Assembly (NCBI GenBank): GCA_002483465.1
Contig: DLHX01000001.1
Span: 364,755 to 428,754 of the forward strand
Direction: 5' to 3'
Length of the DNA: 64,000 nucleotides
From: Micavibrio sp. UBA7657
GTDB lineage: Bacteria > Pseudomonadota > Alphaproteobacteria > Micavibrionales > Micavibrionaceae
Below, one piece after another: positions 43,104-53,602 of this stretch (the first letter of the stretch is position 1; every line of letters starts with the position of its first letter). The position numbers and the translations under genes were made by a program. The notes beneath the pieces are model-generated. The model did not search any database. It had not been told where the DNA came from and saw only the letters and a program-made list of their open reading frames with translations.

Positions 43104-43493
43104 ATGGGACTTTTCAAAATGCTGGGGGTGCTCTCCCCGACCTACATGAGTTTTTTCAAACTGACGGCAAGGGGCCGGAAGGTCGGCCAGGACGCGCTTG
43201 GGAATACATATTTCCGTTCCGCCGCCCGCCGGGGCGAAAAGCGTGAACGCCGCTGGGTGATCTACAAGGGCGCGCCCGAGGCCAGCAATATACCCCCGGA
43301 ATGGCATGGCTGGATGCACCACCAGACCGACGCCGTGCCTGCCAACGACACAGGATTCCGCCGCGAATGGCAAAAACCCCACCAGCCCAATATGACCGGC
43401 ACGACCGGCGCCTACCGCCCCCCCGGCCATGTGCTGGAAGGCGGCCAGCGGGACAAGGCAACCGGCGATTACGAACCCTGGAAGCCGGAATAG
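43104..43493 (+). CDS. NADH:ubiquinone oxidoreductase subunit NDUFA12 family protein
   Basis: A 129-residue homologue of the mitochondrial complex I accessory subunit NDUFA12 (B17.2), found in alphaproteobacteria. Diagnostic stretches are VGQDALGNTYFR, RRWVIYKGAPEASNIPPEWHGWMHH and the C-terminal YRPPGHV. It binds complex I on the cytosolic side. It stands away from the nuo operon and heads the conserved run with mlaD and DUF2155, as in other alphaproteobacteria. Confidence 0.96.
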   Translation: MGLFKMLGVLSPTYMSFFKLTARGRKVGQDALGNTYFRSAARRGEKRERRWVIYKGAPEASNIPPEWHGWMHHQTDAVPANDTGFRREWQKPHQPNMTGTTGAYRPPGHVLEGGQRDKATGDYEPWKPE

Positions 43494-43561
43494 CCATTTA
43501 CAGGACGGCCTGTTTCAGGCTAAATCCCACAGTTAAGTCCCTCAGGGGAAAAGGATAAACG

Positions 43562-44251
43562 ATGAAGCGCAGCGCGATCGAAACACTTCTCGGGGCATTT
43601 GTTCTCGCCGTTGCGGGATTCTTCCTCGTGTTCAGCTATCAGACTGCAAGCGTTGGAAGCGTCAACGGCTACACCGTGACGGCGGATTTCTCCGGCATCG
43701 GCGGCCTCAAGGCTGGCGATGACGTTCTCATCAGCGGCGTGAAGGTCGGTGCGGTGACATCCGTCGAATTGATGAAAGAGAATTTCCTCGCGCGCGTTTA
43801 CATGGATGTTGATTCAGGCGTTCAGTTACCCACCGACACCGTAGCATTGATCAGTAGCGAAAGTCTGCTCGGCGGACGTTATCTCGCGCTCGAGCCTGGC
43901 GCTGATGAAAAAATGCTGGAGGATGGCGGCCACGTCCAGTTCACACAGGCACCGCAGAACTTAGAGCAGCTTCTCGGCCAGTTTATTTTCAGCGCCGGCA
44001 ACAAGGACAAGGGCGGCACGTCCGCATCTGAAGTGTCCGCGCCCATTTCGCCACGTGTGGAAGATGCGCCCAAGCACGAAGATGAACAGGAAGAGGAAGA
44101 GGAAGTCGAAATTCCGCACACGACCGTTCCCGAAGTGATGGAAGAGTATCCCGCTCCCGAGGCCGCGCTGCAGCCGGAAGACCAGCCGCAAGAATCTCAA
44201 CCTGAACCCGAAGCCGAGCCCGTACCGGAATCCGAACCGGCTCACCCGTAA
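43562..44251 (+). CDS. mlaD: MlaD-like phospholipid-transport substrate-binding protein
   Basis: A 229-residue inner-membrane-anchored MCE protein of the Mla system that keeps outer-membrane lipid asymmetry. One N-terminal membrane helix (8-28) is followed by a single MCE domain (about 38-120): DFSGIGGLKAGDDVLISGVKVG ... LISSESLLGGRYLALEPG. The last 90 residues are acidic and Pro-rich. mlaE and mlaF, the permease and ATPase, are not here. AAAAGGAT lies before the ATG. Confidence 0.93.
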   Translation: MKRSAIETLLGAFVLAVAGFFLVFSYQTASVGSVNGYTVTADFSGIGGLKAGDDVLISGVKVGAVTSVELMKENFLARVYMDVDSGVQLPTDTVALISSESLLGGRYLALEPGADEKMLEDGGHVQFTQAPQNLEQLLGQFIFSAGNKDKGGTSASEVSAPISPRVEDAPKHEDEQEEEEEVEIPHTTVPEVMEEYPAPEAALQPEDQPQESQPEPEAEPVPESEPAHP

Positions 44252-44257
44252 GGCGAA

Positions 44258-44905
44258 ATGCGTTTCGCGAAATTTTTCTTCGCTGCTGTTTTGTTGTTGC
44301 CTGTTTCAGGCAGCGTTTCCGCGCGCGAGATGGAGAATTACCCGGTCGTCAAACTGCAATCGCTCGACAAGGTCACGGCACGCACGATGACGTTTGAGGC
44401 GAATGTCGGCAACACCGTGAAATTCGGCTCGCTTTACATCAAAATCCAGGCCTGCGCCAAGGCGCCGCCGGTTGAGCAGCCGGAATCTGCGGCGTTCCTG
44501 CAGATCTGGGAAACGAAATCGACAAGCGACAACGACAGCGTTTCGGTCAAGGAACAACCGCCCAAGGAAGACGCGCAATGGATTTTCAGCGGCTGGATGT
44601 TCGCCTCATCTCCCGCGCTTTCGCACATGGATCATCCAATTTATGACGTGTGGGTGCTCGATTGCCTGAACGCCAAGGGCGAAAAAGCGGGCGCTAAAAA
44701 AGAAGAGAAGAAGGAAGAGCCGAAAGCCGGGGAGGAAGCCGCCGCGCCTGCTGCCGAAAGCGAAACGCCCGCTGCGGATACACCTGCGCCTGAAGCGCCT
44801 GCCGCTGAAGTACCTGCTACTGTGGTGCCAGAGGGTGAAACGGCGCCCGCGCCTGCGCCTGACGCGCCGATTGAGAGCGAAGTCTTAAGCCCGCTCGGCG
44901 ATTAA
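44258..44905 (+). CDS. DUF2155 domain exported protein
   Basis: A signal peptide (1-22) is followed by a DUF2155 domain (about 25-145) that includes LQSLDKVTARTMTFEANVG, then FGSLYIKIQACAKAPP and IFSGWMFASSPALSHMDHPIYDVWVLDC. Two cysteines (about 69 and 144) can form a disulfide. The tail of 70 residues is Lys/Glu/Ala/Pro-rich. It follows mlaD at 6 nt and is conserved there in alphaproteobacteria. Envelope role likely; mechanism unknown. Confidence 0.9.
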   Translation: MRFAKFFFAAVLLLPVSGSVSAREMENYPVVKLQSLDKVTARTMTFEANVGNTVKFGSLYIKIQACAKAPPVEQPESAAFLQIWETKSTSDNDSVSVKEQPPKEDAQWIFSGWMFASSPALSHMDHPIYDVWVLDCLNAKGEKAGAKKEEKKEEPKAGEEAAAPAAESETPAADTPAPEAPAAEVPATVVPEGETAPAPAPDAPIESEVLSPLGD

Positions 44906-45558
44906 TTGCTCTCCCGCATGGCGAGATAATTGTCCATGATTTTTTCCTGCGAAAGACCGGACAGGAGGAAATCACCTTCCGCCTTCACCGCATCTTCGAG
45001 ATACTTTTTATACTCGTCATGCGGCAATTCATAAGCACCGAATTGTTTTAGATGCTCGTTCACAAATTGTGTATCCAGCAAAGTAAAGCCGCCCTTCCAC
45101 AATCGCGCCACCATGTGCAGCAGCGCGATCTTGCTGGCATCGCGCATGCGGGAGAACATGCTCTCGCCGAAGAATGCGCCGCCGATGGCGAGCCCGTAAA
45201 TTCCGCCGACCAGTTTATCATCCTCCCAGCATTCAACGCTGTGCGCGTGCCCACGTTCATGCAGGTCGCAGAAAACTTTGAAGATCGATGCATTGATCCA
45301 GGTCTCGGGGCGCTTGGGCGTCGGCTCCGCGCAGCCGCGCAGCACGGCCTCGAAATCGGCGTTGATGCGGATTTCAAATGGCGCTTTTTTGACCGTCTCA
45401 AGTAGGCGCCGCGGAATGTGAATGTCGGTGATCGATAATTGCCCGCGCATCTCGGGGCAGATCCAGTGGATGTAAGGACTGCCGGAATTATACGCCATGG
45501 GAAACAATCCCTGGCGGTAGGCCTCCATCAACAATTCGGGCGTTAAAATAAGCTGCAT
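44902..45558 (-). CDS. aat: Leucyl/phenylalanyl-tRNA--protein transferase
   Basis: Adds Leu or Phe to the N-terminus of proteins that start with Lys or Arg, making them N-degrons for ClpS-ClpAP, encoded at 38106-40854 in this window. The 218-residue protein has the family blocks ELLMEAYRQGLFPMA, YIHWICPEMRGQL, HSVECWEDDKLVGGIYGLAIGGAFFGESMFS and FTLLDTQFVNEHLKQFGA. It converges on the DUF2155 gene, sharing 4 nt. Followed upstream by a dispersed repeat. Confidence 0.97.
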   Translation of the reverse strand: MQLILTPELLMEAYRQGLFPMAYNSGSPYIHWICPEMRGQLSITDIHIPRRLLETVKKAPFEIRINADFEAVLRGCAEPTPKRPETWINASIFKVFCDLHERGHAHSVECWEDDKLVGGIYGLAIGGAFFGESMFSRMRDASKIALLHMVARLWKGGFTLLDTQFVNEHLKQFGAYELPHDEYKKYLEDAVKAEGDFLLSGLSQEKIMDNYLAMRESN

Positions 45559-45595
45559 ATATTTATTATAGGGCAGATATGCAGATAGACAAAAT

Positions 45596-45672
45596 CGTCA
45601 TTGCGAGGAGGCTTTTGCCAACGAAGCAATCCATTCTATTTTCTGGATTGCTTCGCTTCGCTCGCAATGACG
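45596..45672. repeat. Intergenic inverted repeat, CGTCATTGCGAG type, copy 2
   Basis: The same element as at 24933-25018: outer arms CGTCATTGCGAG and CTCGCAATGACG, inner arms GAAGCAATCCA and TGGATTGCTTC, with a different central loop. It ends 1 nt before the accC stop codon and may act as the transcript end. Confidence 0.9.
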
Positions 45673-45673
45673 G

Positions 45674-47023
45674 CTATTTCGCGTTCTTTTCCGCGAGCTT
45701 TTTCTCAAGCCACTGGATCGTATAATCGCCGGAAATGAATTCGGGCTGCTCGGTGATCCAGTAATGAAGCGGCAAGGTCGTCTTCACGCCTTCAACAACC
45801 GTTTCACGGATGGCGCGGCGAAGACGGCGGATACATTCCTCGCGGTCGCGGCCATGCACGATCAGCTTTCCGATCATGGAATCGTAATGCGGCGGAATTG
45901 TATAGCCGGTATAGACGGCGGAATCGAAACGCACGCCAAGGCCACCCGCCGCGTGGAACTGGGTAATTTTTCCGGGCGAGGGGACAAAAGTATCGGGGTC
46001 TTCCGCGTTGATGCGGATCTCAATTGCGTGACCGCGGAAACGAATGCGGTCGCTCTGGATGCTGAGCGGCATGCCTGCCGCGACGCGGATCTGCTCGGCG
46101 ATCAGATCGATGCCGGTGATCATCTCCGTGACCGGGTGCTCGACCTGGATACGCGTGTTCATTTCCATGAAATAGAATTCGCCGTTTTCATACAGGAATT
46201 CGATGGTGCCCGCGCCGCGATATCCTAATTTACGGATGGTTTCAGCAGCCAACCCGCCGATTTTAGTCCGCAGTTCTTCGGTCAGGACCGGCGAGGGGCC
46301 TTCCTCAACTAGTTTCTGGTGGCGGCGCTGGATCGAGCAATCGCGTTCGCCCAAGTGAATGGCGTTGCCATGCATGTCGCCGAAAACCTGGATCTCGATG
46401 TGGCGCGGGTTGGTCAGGTATTTCTCTAAATAGACCGTGTCGTCGCCGAAATTCGCTTTCGCTTCCGCGCTGGCGCGCGCTAACGATTCCTTGAAATCTT
46501 TTTCTTCATGCACGACCTGCATGCCTTTGCCGCCGCCGCCGGATGCCGCCTTGATCAGAACCGGGAAGCCCATTTTTTTCGCCGTAGCGAGACCTTCATC
46601 GGCGTTTTTCACCGCGCCATCGGACCCGGGCACAACAGGAAGGCCGAGTTCCTTCACGGTTTTCTTGGCCTGGACCTTGTCGCCCATGATTTCGATATGC
46701 TCGGGCGCGGGACCGATGAAAGTAAATCCGTGTTCCTCGACAATGCGCGCGAACTGCGCATTTTCCGACAGGAAACCGTAGCCGGGATGGATGGCGTCGG
46801 CACCTGTCAGCGCAGCAGCGCTCAGGATCGCCGGGATATTCAGATAGCTGTCGCGTGCGGCGGGCGGACCGATGCAGACGGTTTCGTCGGCAAGGCGCAC
46901 GGCCATAGCGTTGGCGTCGGCGGTGGAGTGCACAACGACGCTCTGGATATTCATCTCGCGGCAGGCGCGGATGATGCGGAGCGCAATTTCACCGCGGTTC
47001 GCTATGAGAACTTTTTTAAACAT
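45674..47023 (-). CDS. accC: Acetyl-CoA carboxylase, biotin carboxylase subunit
   Basis: An ATP-grasp enzyme that carboxylates biotin on AccB, the first step of fatty acid synthesis. At 449 residues it has the standard length. Visible marks are the N-terminal [19 protein letters not shown], the ATP-grasp glycine loop [11 protein letters not shown] and the catalytic [15 protein letters not shown]. accB lies 8 nt upstream on the same strand, so they are co-transcribed. Confidence 0.98.
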   Translation of the reverse strand: MFKKVLIANRGEIALRIIRACREMNIQSVVVHSTADANAMAVRLADETVCIGPPAARDSYLNIPAILSAAALTGADAIHPGYGFLSENAQFARIVEEHGFTFIGPAPEHIEIMGDKVQAKKTVKELGLPVVPGSDGAVKNADEGLATAKKMGFPVLIKAASGGGGKGMQVVHEEKDFKESLARASAEAKANFGDDTVYLEKYLTNPRHIEIQVFGDMHGNAIHLGERDCSIQRRHQKLVEEGPSPVLTEELRTKIGGLAAETIRKLGYRGAGTIEFLYENGEFYFMEMNTRIQVEHPVTEMITGIDLIAEQIRVAAGMPLSIQSDRIRFRGHAIEIRINAEDPDTFVPSPGKITQFHAAGGLGVRFDSAVYTGYTIPPHYDSMIGKLIVHGRDREECIRRLRRAIRETVVEGVKTTLPLHYWITEQPEFISGDYTIQWLEKKLAEKNAK

Positions 47024-47031
47024 TGGGGTTT

Positions 47032-47487
47032 TTACTCAATGACCATGAGAACATCGCCGTATTCAACCGGCTTGCCGTTCTCGATCATGATGTGCGTGAT
47101 GGTCCCGCCTTTTTCGGCTTTGATCGGGTTCATGACTTTCATAGCCTCGATGATCAGGAGTGTATCGCCTGCTTTGACAGTCGAACCTTTTTGCACGAAC
47201 GTCGCAGCATCGGGCGAAGGCTTCAGGTAAGCCGTGCCGACCATCGGCGACGTGACCGCGCCCGGATGCGCATGCGCGACATTGTCCGGCGCGCTCATAT
47301 TCGCGGCCTGCGGCATGGTCGGGTCCGAAGGCATGTTGTGCGCGGAAACGCCGCTCGAAGAAACGACAGCTGTCGCTCCCTTGCTGACGCGGATAACCTT
47401 GTCGCCTTCCGCTACTTCGATTTCGGTGAGGCCGGTCTGCTCAAGCAGCTTGGCCAGTTCCTTGATGGTCTTGGGATCGATTTTCAT
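47032..47487 (-). CDS. accB: Acetyl-CoA carboxylase, biotin carboxyl carrier protein
   Basis: Carries biotin between AccC and the carboxyltransferase. The 151-residue protein has an N-terminal dimerising helix ([21 protein letters not shown]), a flexible Ala/Pro/Met-rich linker and a C-terminal biotinyl domain. The biotinylated Lys is Lys117 in EAMKVMN. The domain thumb and final [16 protein letters not shown] are normal. accC follows. A TTTGAC dyad lies upstream. Confidence 0.97.
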   Translation of the reverse strand: MKIDPKTIKELAKLLEQTGLTEIEVAEGDKVIRVSKGATAVVSSSGVSAHNMPSDPTMPQAANMSAPDNVAHAHPGAVTSPMVGTAYLKPSPDAATFVQKGSTVKAGDTLLIIEAMKVMNPIKAEKGGTITHIMIENGKPVEYGDVLMVIE

Positions 47488-47548
47488 GAAGTTCTTTTTG
47501 CCAACTCTTTTTGGGGACCCTCTAAAACAGACCCCATTGCTTACAGGG

Positions 47549-47567
47549 TTTGACAGAAAAAGTCAAA
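47549..47567. promoter_or_regulatory. Inverted repeat upstream of accB
   Basis: TTTGAC (47549-47554), 7 nt and GTCAAA (47562-47567) form a dyad in the 92-nt gap between aroQ and accB. On the minus strand one arm also reads TTTGAC, a possible -35 element. Role uncertain. Confidence 0.35.
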
Positions 47568-47579
47568 GCTTAAGGAGAA

Positions 47580-48023
47580 TCAATGGCTTAAGAGGGAAGA
47601 TATCTTTTCGATCGCCATCTCATAGCCCTTTTCCTTATAGCCGGCGATGACGTGCTTGGTGACGAGGCCGACATAGGAAAAACGGCGGAATTTTTCGCGC
47701 TTCTTCGGGTTCGACAAATGAACCTCGATGACCGGGATGGATAACAGCCGCACCGCATCGTGAATGGCGATGGATGTATGCGTATAGGCCGCCGCGTTGA
47801 TGATAAGACCGTCGAAAATTTTTCCCTTCGCAGCTTCCTGGATCCAGTCGACCAGCTCGCCCTCATGGTTCGACTGGCGGAAATCGACCGCCATGCCGAG
47901 TGACTTGGCTTTTTGTTCGCACAGAGTCTTGATGTCATCGAGTGTCGCGCGTCCGTAGATTTCAGGCTCGCGCGTGCCGAGCATATTGAGATTGGGGCCG
48001 TTGAGGATCAGGATTTTTTTCAT
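47580..48023 (-). CDS. aroQ: Type II 3-dehydroquinate dehydratase
   Basis: Dehydrates 3-dehydroquinate in the shikimate pathway. The 147-residue protein has the type II blocks: ILNGPNLNMLGTREPEIYG with the active-site Tyr, FRQSNHEGELVDWI, IINAAAYTHTSIAIHDA and IEVHLSN. Its ATG overlaps the TGA of the thioredoxin-fold gene at 48020 (ATGA), so they are coupled. It lies upstream of accB-accC in the usual alphaproteobacterial order. Confidence 0.97.
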   Translation of the reverse strand: MKKILILNGPNLNMLGTREPEIYGRATLDDIKTLCEQKAKSLGMAVDFRQSNHEGELVDWIQEAAKGKIFDGLIINAAAYTHTSIAIHDAVRLLSIPVIEVHLSNPKKREKFRRFSYVGLVTKHVIAGYKEKGYEMAIEKISSLLSH

Positions 48024-48622
48024 TCTGCCCGCGCCTCCGAGAATAATTTCAAAAAATCGTCGGCACTTGGCGTGTTTTCAGGTGCGTATTTTATGCCGGG
48101 CCCGATAAAGAATGTCGGCACCGCGCTTGCGCCCAGATCTGAAAATGTTTGCTGAGTTTTTTCGACAAGTCTTTCCATTATGGGTTCTTTGAGTCCCCCG
48201 GTCAGGACTTTTTCTTCGATGCCTATTTTTAGACCGATATCGGTTATATCTTTTTCACCCACGTCAGAGCTGTTGGCCATGAAATACTGATAGGCATCTT
48301 TGTATTTCTTCTGGAGGCTCGCCGAATAGGTGAGCTTCATTGCGTATTCTGACTGCGCCCCGTTGGAAAGAACCAGCGGCGAGTAACGCACATTGCCGTC
48401 TTTTTCCAGCGCCGTCATCATGGCCGTATTCGCAGCGCGGCAGTTTCCGCAATCATAATCGATAAACCCGACGACATGCAGCCCGGCGTCTGGCGGGCCG
48501 AAGGAAAAGCTGGTCGGGATATTGTCAAGGCTGCCGCGAACGGAGGCAAGCGTATAGACCGCGTAGGCCAGGAGCGCGACGGAAATGAAAAGCACGACGT
48601 AAAACAGACGCCAGACAATCAT
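48020..48622 (-). CDS. DsbA-like thiol oxidoreductase, short membrane-anchored form
   Basis: A 200-residue protein with one N-terminal membrane helix (residues 5-25) and a thioredoxin-fold domain in the periplasm. The active site is CGNC in FIDYDCGNCRAAN; the cis-Pro is in GASAVPTFFIG. It belongs to the DsbA/Com1-like group. It lies 38 nt after a second DsbA-family gene and is coupled to aroQ. Disulfide-rich secreted proteins elsewhere in the window are plausible clients. Confidence 0.85.
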   Translation of the reverse strand: MIVWRLFYVVLFISVALLAYAVYTLASVRGSLDNIPTSFSFGPPDAGLHVVGFIDYDCGNCRAANTAMMTALEKDGNVRYSPLVLSNGAQSEYAMKLTYSASLQKKYKDAYQYFMANSSDVGEKDITDIGLKIGIEEKVLTGGLKEPIMERLVEKTQQTFSDLGASAVPTFFIGPGIKYAPENTPSADDFLKLFSEARAE

Positions 48623-48660
48623 GAGACCTCAAATCAATGCGCTTTATTTAAAAAAGCTGT

Positions 48661-49464
48661 TTAGCTCTTCTTGCCGGCGCGGGCGTCTGTGATGGCTTGC
48701 TTCAGGCCGTCCTTGCCGAGATAACCCGGGAAAAGCTGGCCGTTGATGACAAAGCCGGGCGTGCCCTGGATGCCGATTTCGCGGCCTACGAGCATGCCTT
48801 TATCAACTTCCTGACCGATTTCTTCGGACTGGATATCCTTCTTCGCTTTTTCGAGGTCCATGCCTGCTTTTTTCGCAGCGGCTTCGAGGACGCTGTCCTC
48901 GATGGCACCGTTATGCTCCATCAGGATCGTGTGGAATTCGAAATATTTGCCCTGCTTGTGCGCGGCGTGCGCCCACAATGCTGCTGTCAAAGACGTCGGC
49001 CCGAGGATCGGCATCTCGATGAAAACGAAACGGACTTTTTTATCGGTCTCGATAATTTTCTTGATGTCTTCGATCGCTTTTTTGCAATAGCCGCAATTGT
49101 AATCGAAGAATTCAACAACGGTCACATCGCCGTCAGGATTGCCCGCGCTCGGCATCGTTTTGCCGTTGAGGTAATCTTTGTACTCGACGATTTTTGCCTC
49201 CGCAGCTTGCATAGATTCCTTCTGCTGCTTTTCCTGGTACAGCTTGAGGGATTCAACAACGATTTCCGGGTTCTCGCGGATATAGCTCTGGATGAGCTCG
49301 CGCACTTCGGCTTTCTGCGCATCGTTCAAGCTTGCTGTTTCGGCCCGCGCAAACGACGTGAAGTTCGTGATCAATGCGGCCATGATAAGCGCAATGGCGG
49401 GCAGGGCGCAGAGGAATGTCTTGAATGTTGAACGCACGGGGCGGCTCCTTGGTTGAATGTTCAT
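48661..49464 (-). CDS. DsbA family thiol oxidoreductase (Com1/ScsC-like)
   Basis: A 267-residue exported protein. A signal peptide (about 10-42, ending ARAE) leads to a helical N-terminal segment (LNDAQKAEVRELIQSYIRENPEIVVESL, typical of Com1/ScsC-like proteins that oligomerise) and a thioredoxin domain with active site CGYC in FFDYNCGYCKKA. The cis-Pro is in IQGTPGFVING. It probably oxidises or isomerises disulfides. The start at 49464 has only a weak ribosome site. Confidence 0.92.
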   Translation of the reverse strand: MNIQPRSRPVRSTFKTFLCALPAIALIMAALITNFTSFARAETASLNDAQKAEVRELIQSYIRENPEIVVESLKLYQEKQQKESMQAAEAKIVEYKDYLNGKTMPSAGNPDGDVTVVEFFDYNCGYCKKAIEDIKKIIETDKKVRFVFIEMPILGPTSLTAALWAHAAHKQGKYFEFHTILMEHNGAIEDSVLEAAAKKAGMDLEKAKKDIQSEEIGQEVDKGMLVGREIGIQGTPGFVINGQLFPGYLGKDGLKQAITDARAGKKS

Positions 49465-49495
49465 CAGCTTACTATAACCATGTTAGCATTTTTGG

Positions 49496-50848
49496 CTAGT
49501 CGTCTTCATCATCTATCGTTTCAATGTGGGCGAGAATATCCCGGGCCTTGAGCCATTCGCGGCTGTTGGCGGGGGCATTTTTCAGAACAGATTCAGCTTG
49601 ATTGCGGGCATAGGGAATCTGCCGTTGCAGGACGGCCTCTTCGGCCAGGTTCAGCCGTGCCATGTTCTCATTGCCCAGCTTGCCGTAGGCAGTAGCCAGG
49701 AGCCTGTATATCCGGCTGGAGCGCGGCTCATCCAGCCGTGCCCGCTCGAGATTTTCGATAGCTTCTTCTTCGTGGCCGGATTCAAGCAGGGCATGCCCCA
49801 AAGCCAGCCTTATCAGTCCCGCATCGGGCAGCGTGGCGGCGGCCTTGCGGTAATAGGGAAGGGATTCAGGAACGCGGCCGAATTCCATCAGCATCTGGCC
49901 TTTGAGTTCCTGGAAGTAGGGGTTCTCAGGCTCGGCGGCAATCAGCTTGTCCGCGCCCTTGAGCGCGGTCTCGATTTCCTTGTTGCGGTAGGCGGCAATC
50001 GCCTTGGCGTACAGCGCCGGAACTGAAACGTCGCGGTCGCCGTAGATCCACGGAATTTTTGTCGGCGAGATAAAGCCCGCAAGTTTGGCGAGCATTCTTT
50101 TATGTTGCTCATTCCACGCCTCAGGCAGCGGCGTGGTGATATAAGGCGATTGTTCGGCGCGCTGGCGCACGGCGTCGATACGGTCGCGCGTCAGAGGGTG
50201 CGTGCGCATATATTCGCTCTGCTGGTCCATCGGCAAAAGCTCTTCGGATTCCAGTTTTTGGAAAAACGTTTCAATGCCTTTGGGATTGAGATGTGCGCTT
50301 TCGAAAAAGCGCAGCGCGGCCTGGTCAGCGCTGGATTCCTGCACGCGCGTATGCGCGAGATAACCGCGCAGCGCCATGCTATTGCCGCCTGCGGAAATCG
50401 TCGAGGCCGCGCCACTTTCGCCTGTCGCCATCGCAACGCCGATGCCGAGCACCATGCCGAGAATACTTTCGTAAGACGCGCGCTCCATCGCCGTGCGTGC
50501 GGCGATCAGGTGACCGCCAGAAATGTGGCCAAGCTCGTGGCCCAGAACGCCGACCACCTCGCCGGGATTTTCGGTTCGTTCAATCAGGCCGGTATAGATG
50601 AAGATGTTCGCGCCGCCCGCGACAAAGGCGTTGATCTCGGGGCTCTGGACGATCACCAGGTTGACGCTGTTTTTATCCATCCCGGCGGCCTCGAGCAGGG
50701 GCGTTATCCATTCCCTGAGCGTGGTTTCGATTTCGACGTCGCGGATGATGATGGGCGGAGCCGCCGCGCCAGCAAAGCTGGGCAAAAGAACGAGCGAAAG
50801 AGCGAGGCTGCGCAAAAACAATTTCAGGCGCGGTCTTTTATATGCCAT
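49496..50848 (-). CDS. M48 family metallopeptidase with TPR repeats (BepA-like)
   Basis: From ATG 50848 (AGGGAAA upstream) a signal peptide ending AGAAA starts a 450-residue periplasmic protein. The M48 zinc site is HELGH (His104-Glu105 ... His108), with EVVGVLGHELGHIS around it, and ESSADQAALRFF supplies the third ligand Glu. Residues 275-430 form TPR-like repeats (AIAAYRNKEIETALKGADKLI ...). This is the layout of BepA/YfgC, which degrades or assists misfolded outer-membrane proteins such as LptD. It lies upstream of the DsbA-like gene. Confidence 0.93.
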   Translation of the reverse strand: MAYKRPRLKLFLRSLALSLVLLPSFAGAAAPPIIIRDVEIETTLREWITPLLEAAGMDKNSVNLVIVQSPEINAFVAGGANIFIYTGLIERTENPGEVVGVLGHELGHISGGHLIAARTAMERASYESILGMVLGIGVAMATGESGAASTISAGGNSMALRGYLAHTRVQESSADQAALRFFESAHLNPKGIETFFQKLESEELLPMDQQSEYMRTHPLTRDRIDAVRQRAEQSPYITTPLPEAWNEQHKRMLAKLAGFISPTKIPWIYGDRDVSVPALYAKAIAAYRNKEIETALKGADKLIAAEPENPYFQELKGQMLMEFGRVPESLPYYRKAAATLPDAGLIRLALGHALLESGHEEEAIENLERARLDEPRSSRIYRLLATAYGKLGNENMARLNLAEEAVLQRQIPYARNQAESVLKNAPANSREWLKARDILAHIETIDDEDD

Positions 50849-50910
50849 ATTTCCCTGTATCTGTGGTTGTTTTCTGCCCAGCAGCATAACGTCAAAGAAT
50901 AAAATAGGAT

Positions 50911-51255
50911 ATGAAATTCGTTCTTCAATGGATTGATATTGCCTGGTTGATCATGGCTTTTACCGTGGCGCGGAAAGACCAGCGCGGCTGGGTTCTCGCT
51001 TTTTTCATCTCCAGCATGGTCATGATGCGCATGCTTGTGGAATTGATGGCGTATATAGGGTATCCGAACGGCATAACAGGCTGGATCGATATGCCCGTTC
51101 ATTCCCGCGCGCTTATCGTTTATAGTTTATTTTATTTTGCCTATATCGCGTTCTTCCATTTTTCGCCGAACGCCAAAGGCATGTTGCTGATGGCCGGGTC
51201 CATCGCGTTTTTCTTCGCTTCATTTTTTACAACAGCCGTGGTTATGATTCCCTGA
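50911..51255 (+). CDS. Small integral membrane protein, 114 aa
   Basis: Family not recognised. Four hydrophobic segments are visible (about 5-18, 27-50, 67-83 and 90-112), with short charged loops (ARKDQRG, SPNAKG). It should be an inner-membrane protein. AGGAT lies just before the ATG. Its TGA overlaps the ATG of rlmE as TGATG, so the two are translated together, though a functional link is not known. Confidence 0.7.
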   Translation: MKFVLQWIDIAWLIMAFTVARKDQRGWVLAFFISSMVMMRMLVELMAYIGYPNGITGWIDMPVHSRALIVYSLFYFAYIAFFHFSPNAKGMLLMAGSIAFFFASFFTTAVVMIP

Positions 51256-51902
51256 TGTCAAAGAACAAGAAAAAAGCGCGCGTTAAAACCGCCAAGAAAA
51301 GAAAGACATCTTCGACGCGCTGGCTTGAGCGCCAGTTGAACGATCCTTATGTCGACAAGGCCAAAAAGGACGGCTACCGCAGCCGCGCGGCCTACAAGAT
51401 CATCGAGATCGATGAAAAAATAAATCTGCTGAAGCGCGGCATGAGGATCGTCGATCTCGGCTCCGCGCCGGGCGGCTGGTCGCAGGTGGCCGCGCAGAAA
51501 GGCTGCACGGTTGTCGCAATCGATCTTCTGGAGGTCGATGAAATTCCCGGTGTCGATTTCGTGCAGATGGATTTCATGGATGATGACGCGCCGGATAAAT
51601 TGAAGGCGATGCTCGGCGGCCTTGCGGATGCCGTGCTCTCGGATATGGCCCCGAACACGATGGGACATAAATCGACGGATCACATCCGCATCATGGCGGT
51701 GGTCGAGGCGGCCTATTATTTCTCGAAAGAAGTTTTAAAACCCGGCGGCACGTTCGTCGCGAAAGTGTTCCAGGGCGGCGCGCAAAACACGCTGCTGGCA
51801 GAGATGAAAAAGGATTTCAAAACCATCAAGCACATCAAGCCGCCCGCCAGCCGGAAAGAAAGCTCCGAGCAATATCTGGTGGCACAAGGGTTCAGGGGAT
51901 AA
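51255..51902 (+). CDS. rlmE: 23S rRNA (uridine-2'-O-)-methyltransferase RlmE
   Basis: Methylates the 2'-O of U2552 in 23S rRNA (also named FtsJ/RrmJ). The first 20 residues are strongly basic. The SAM-binding motif is VDLGSAPGGWSQVA. The catalytic K-D-K-E set is present: the Lys in SRAAYKIIEID, Asp in LSDMAPNTMG, Lys in VAKVFQGG, and Glu in ASRKESSEQYLVA. Length of 215 aa is normal. Coupled to the membrane protein just upstream. Confidence 0.97.
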   Translation: MSKNKKKARVKTAKKRKTSSTRWLERQLNDPYVDKAKKDGYRSRAAYKIIEIDEKINLLKRGMRIVDLGSAPGGWSQVAAQKGCTVVAIDLLEVDEIPGVDFVQMDFMDDDAPDKLKAMLGGLADAVLSDMAPNTMGHKSTDHIRIMAVVEAAYYFSKEVLKPGGTFVAKVFQGGAQNTLLAEMKKDFKTIKHIKPPASRKESSEQYLVAQGFRG

Positions 51903-51934
51903 ATTCCTTGCCTTTTCCTGAAAAAAGCATATAA

Positions 51935-53476
<1,542 letters not shown>

Positions 53477-53516
53477 TTCCCATAAAATTACCCATAATAC
53501 GCGAAAATATTTTAGC

Positions 53517-53579
53517 CCTGCATCTTGCAGGAAGTATGGGAATTGACTAAAGATTCACGATGCGGCAATGGTGCCGCAT
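53517..53579 (+). repeat. Two inverted repeats after guaB
   Basis: CCTGCATCTTGCAGG (53517-53531) is a short palindrome. ATGCGGCA (53560-53567), 4 nt and TGCCGCAT (53572-53579) form a stronger hairpin followed by TCATTTTC. The second may be a weak terminator for guaB or a leader structure for the small exported protein. Confidence 0.5.
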
Positions 53580-53602
53580 TCATTTTCAAGGACAGAAAAA
53601 CT

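Noticed and set aside
46508..47230. 240-aa open frame antisense to accC
   Set aside because: The opposite strand encodes an unmistakable biotin carboxylase; the antisense product has no recognisable domain.
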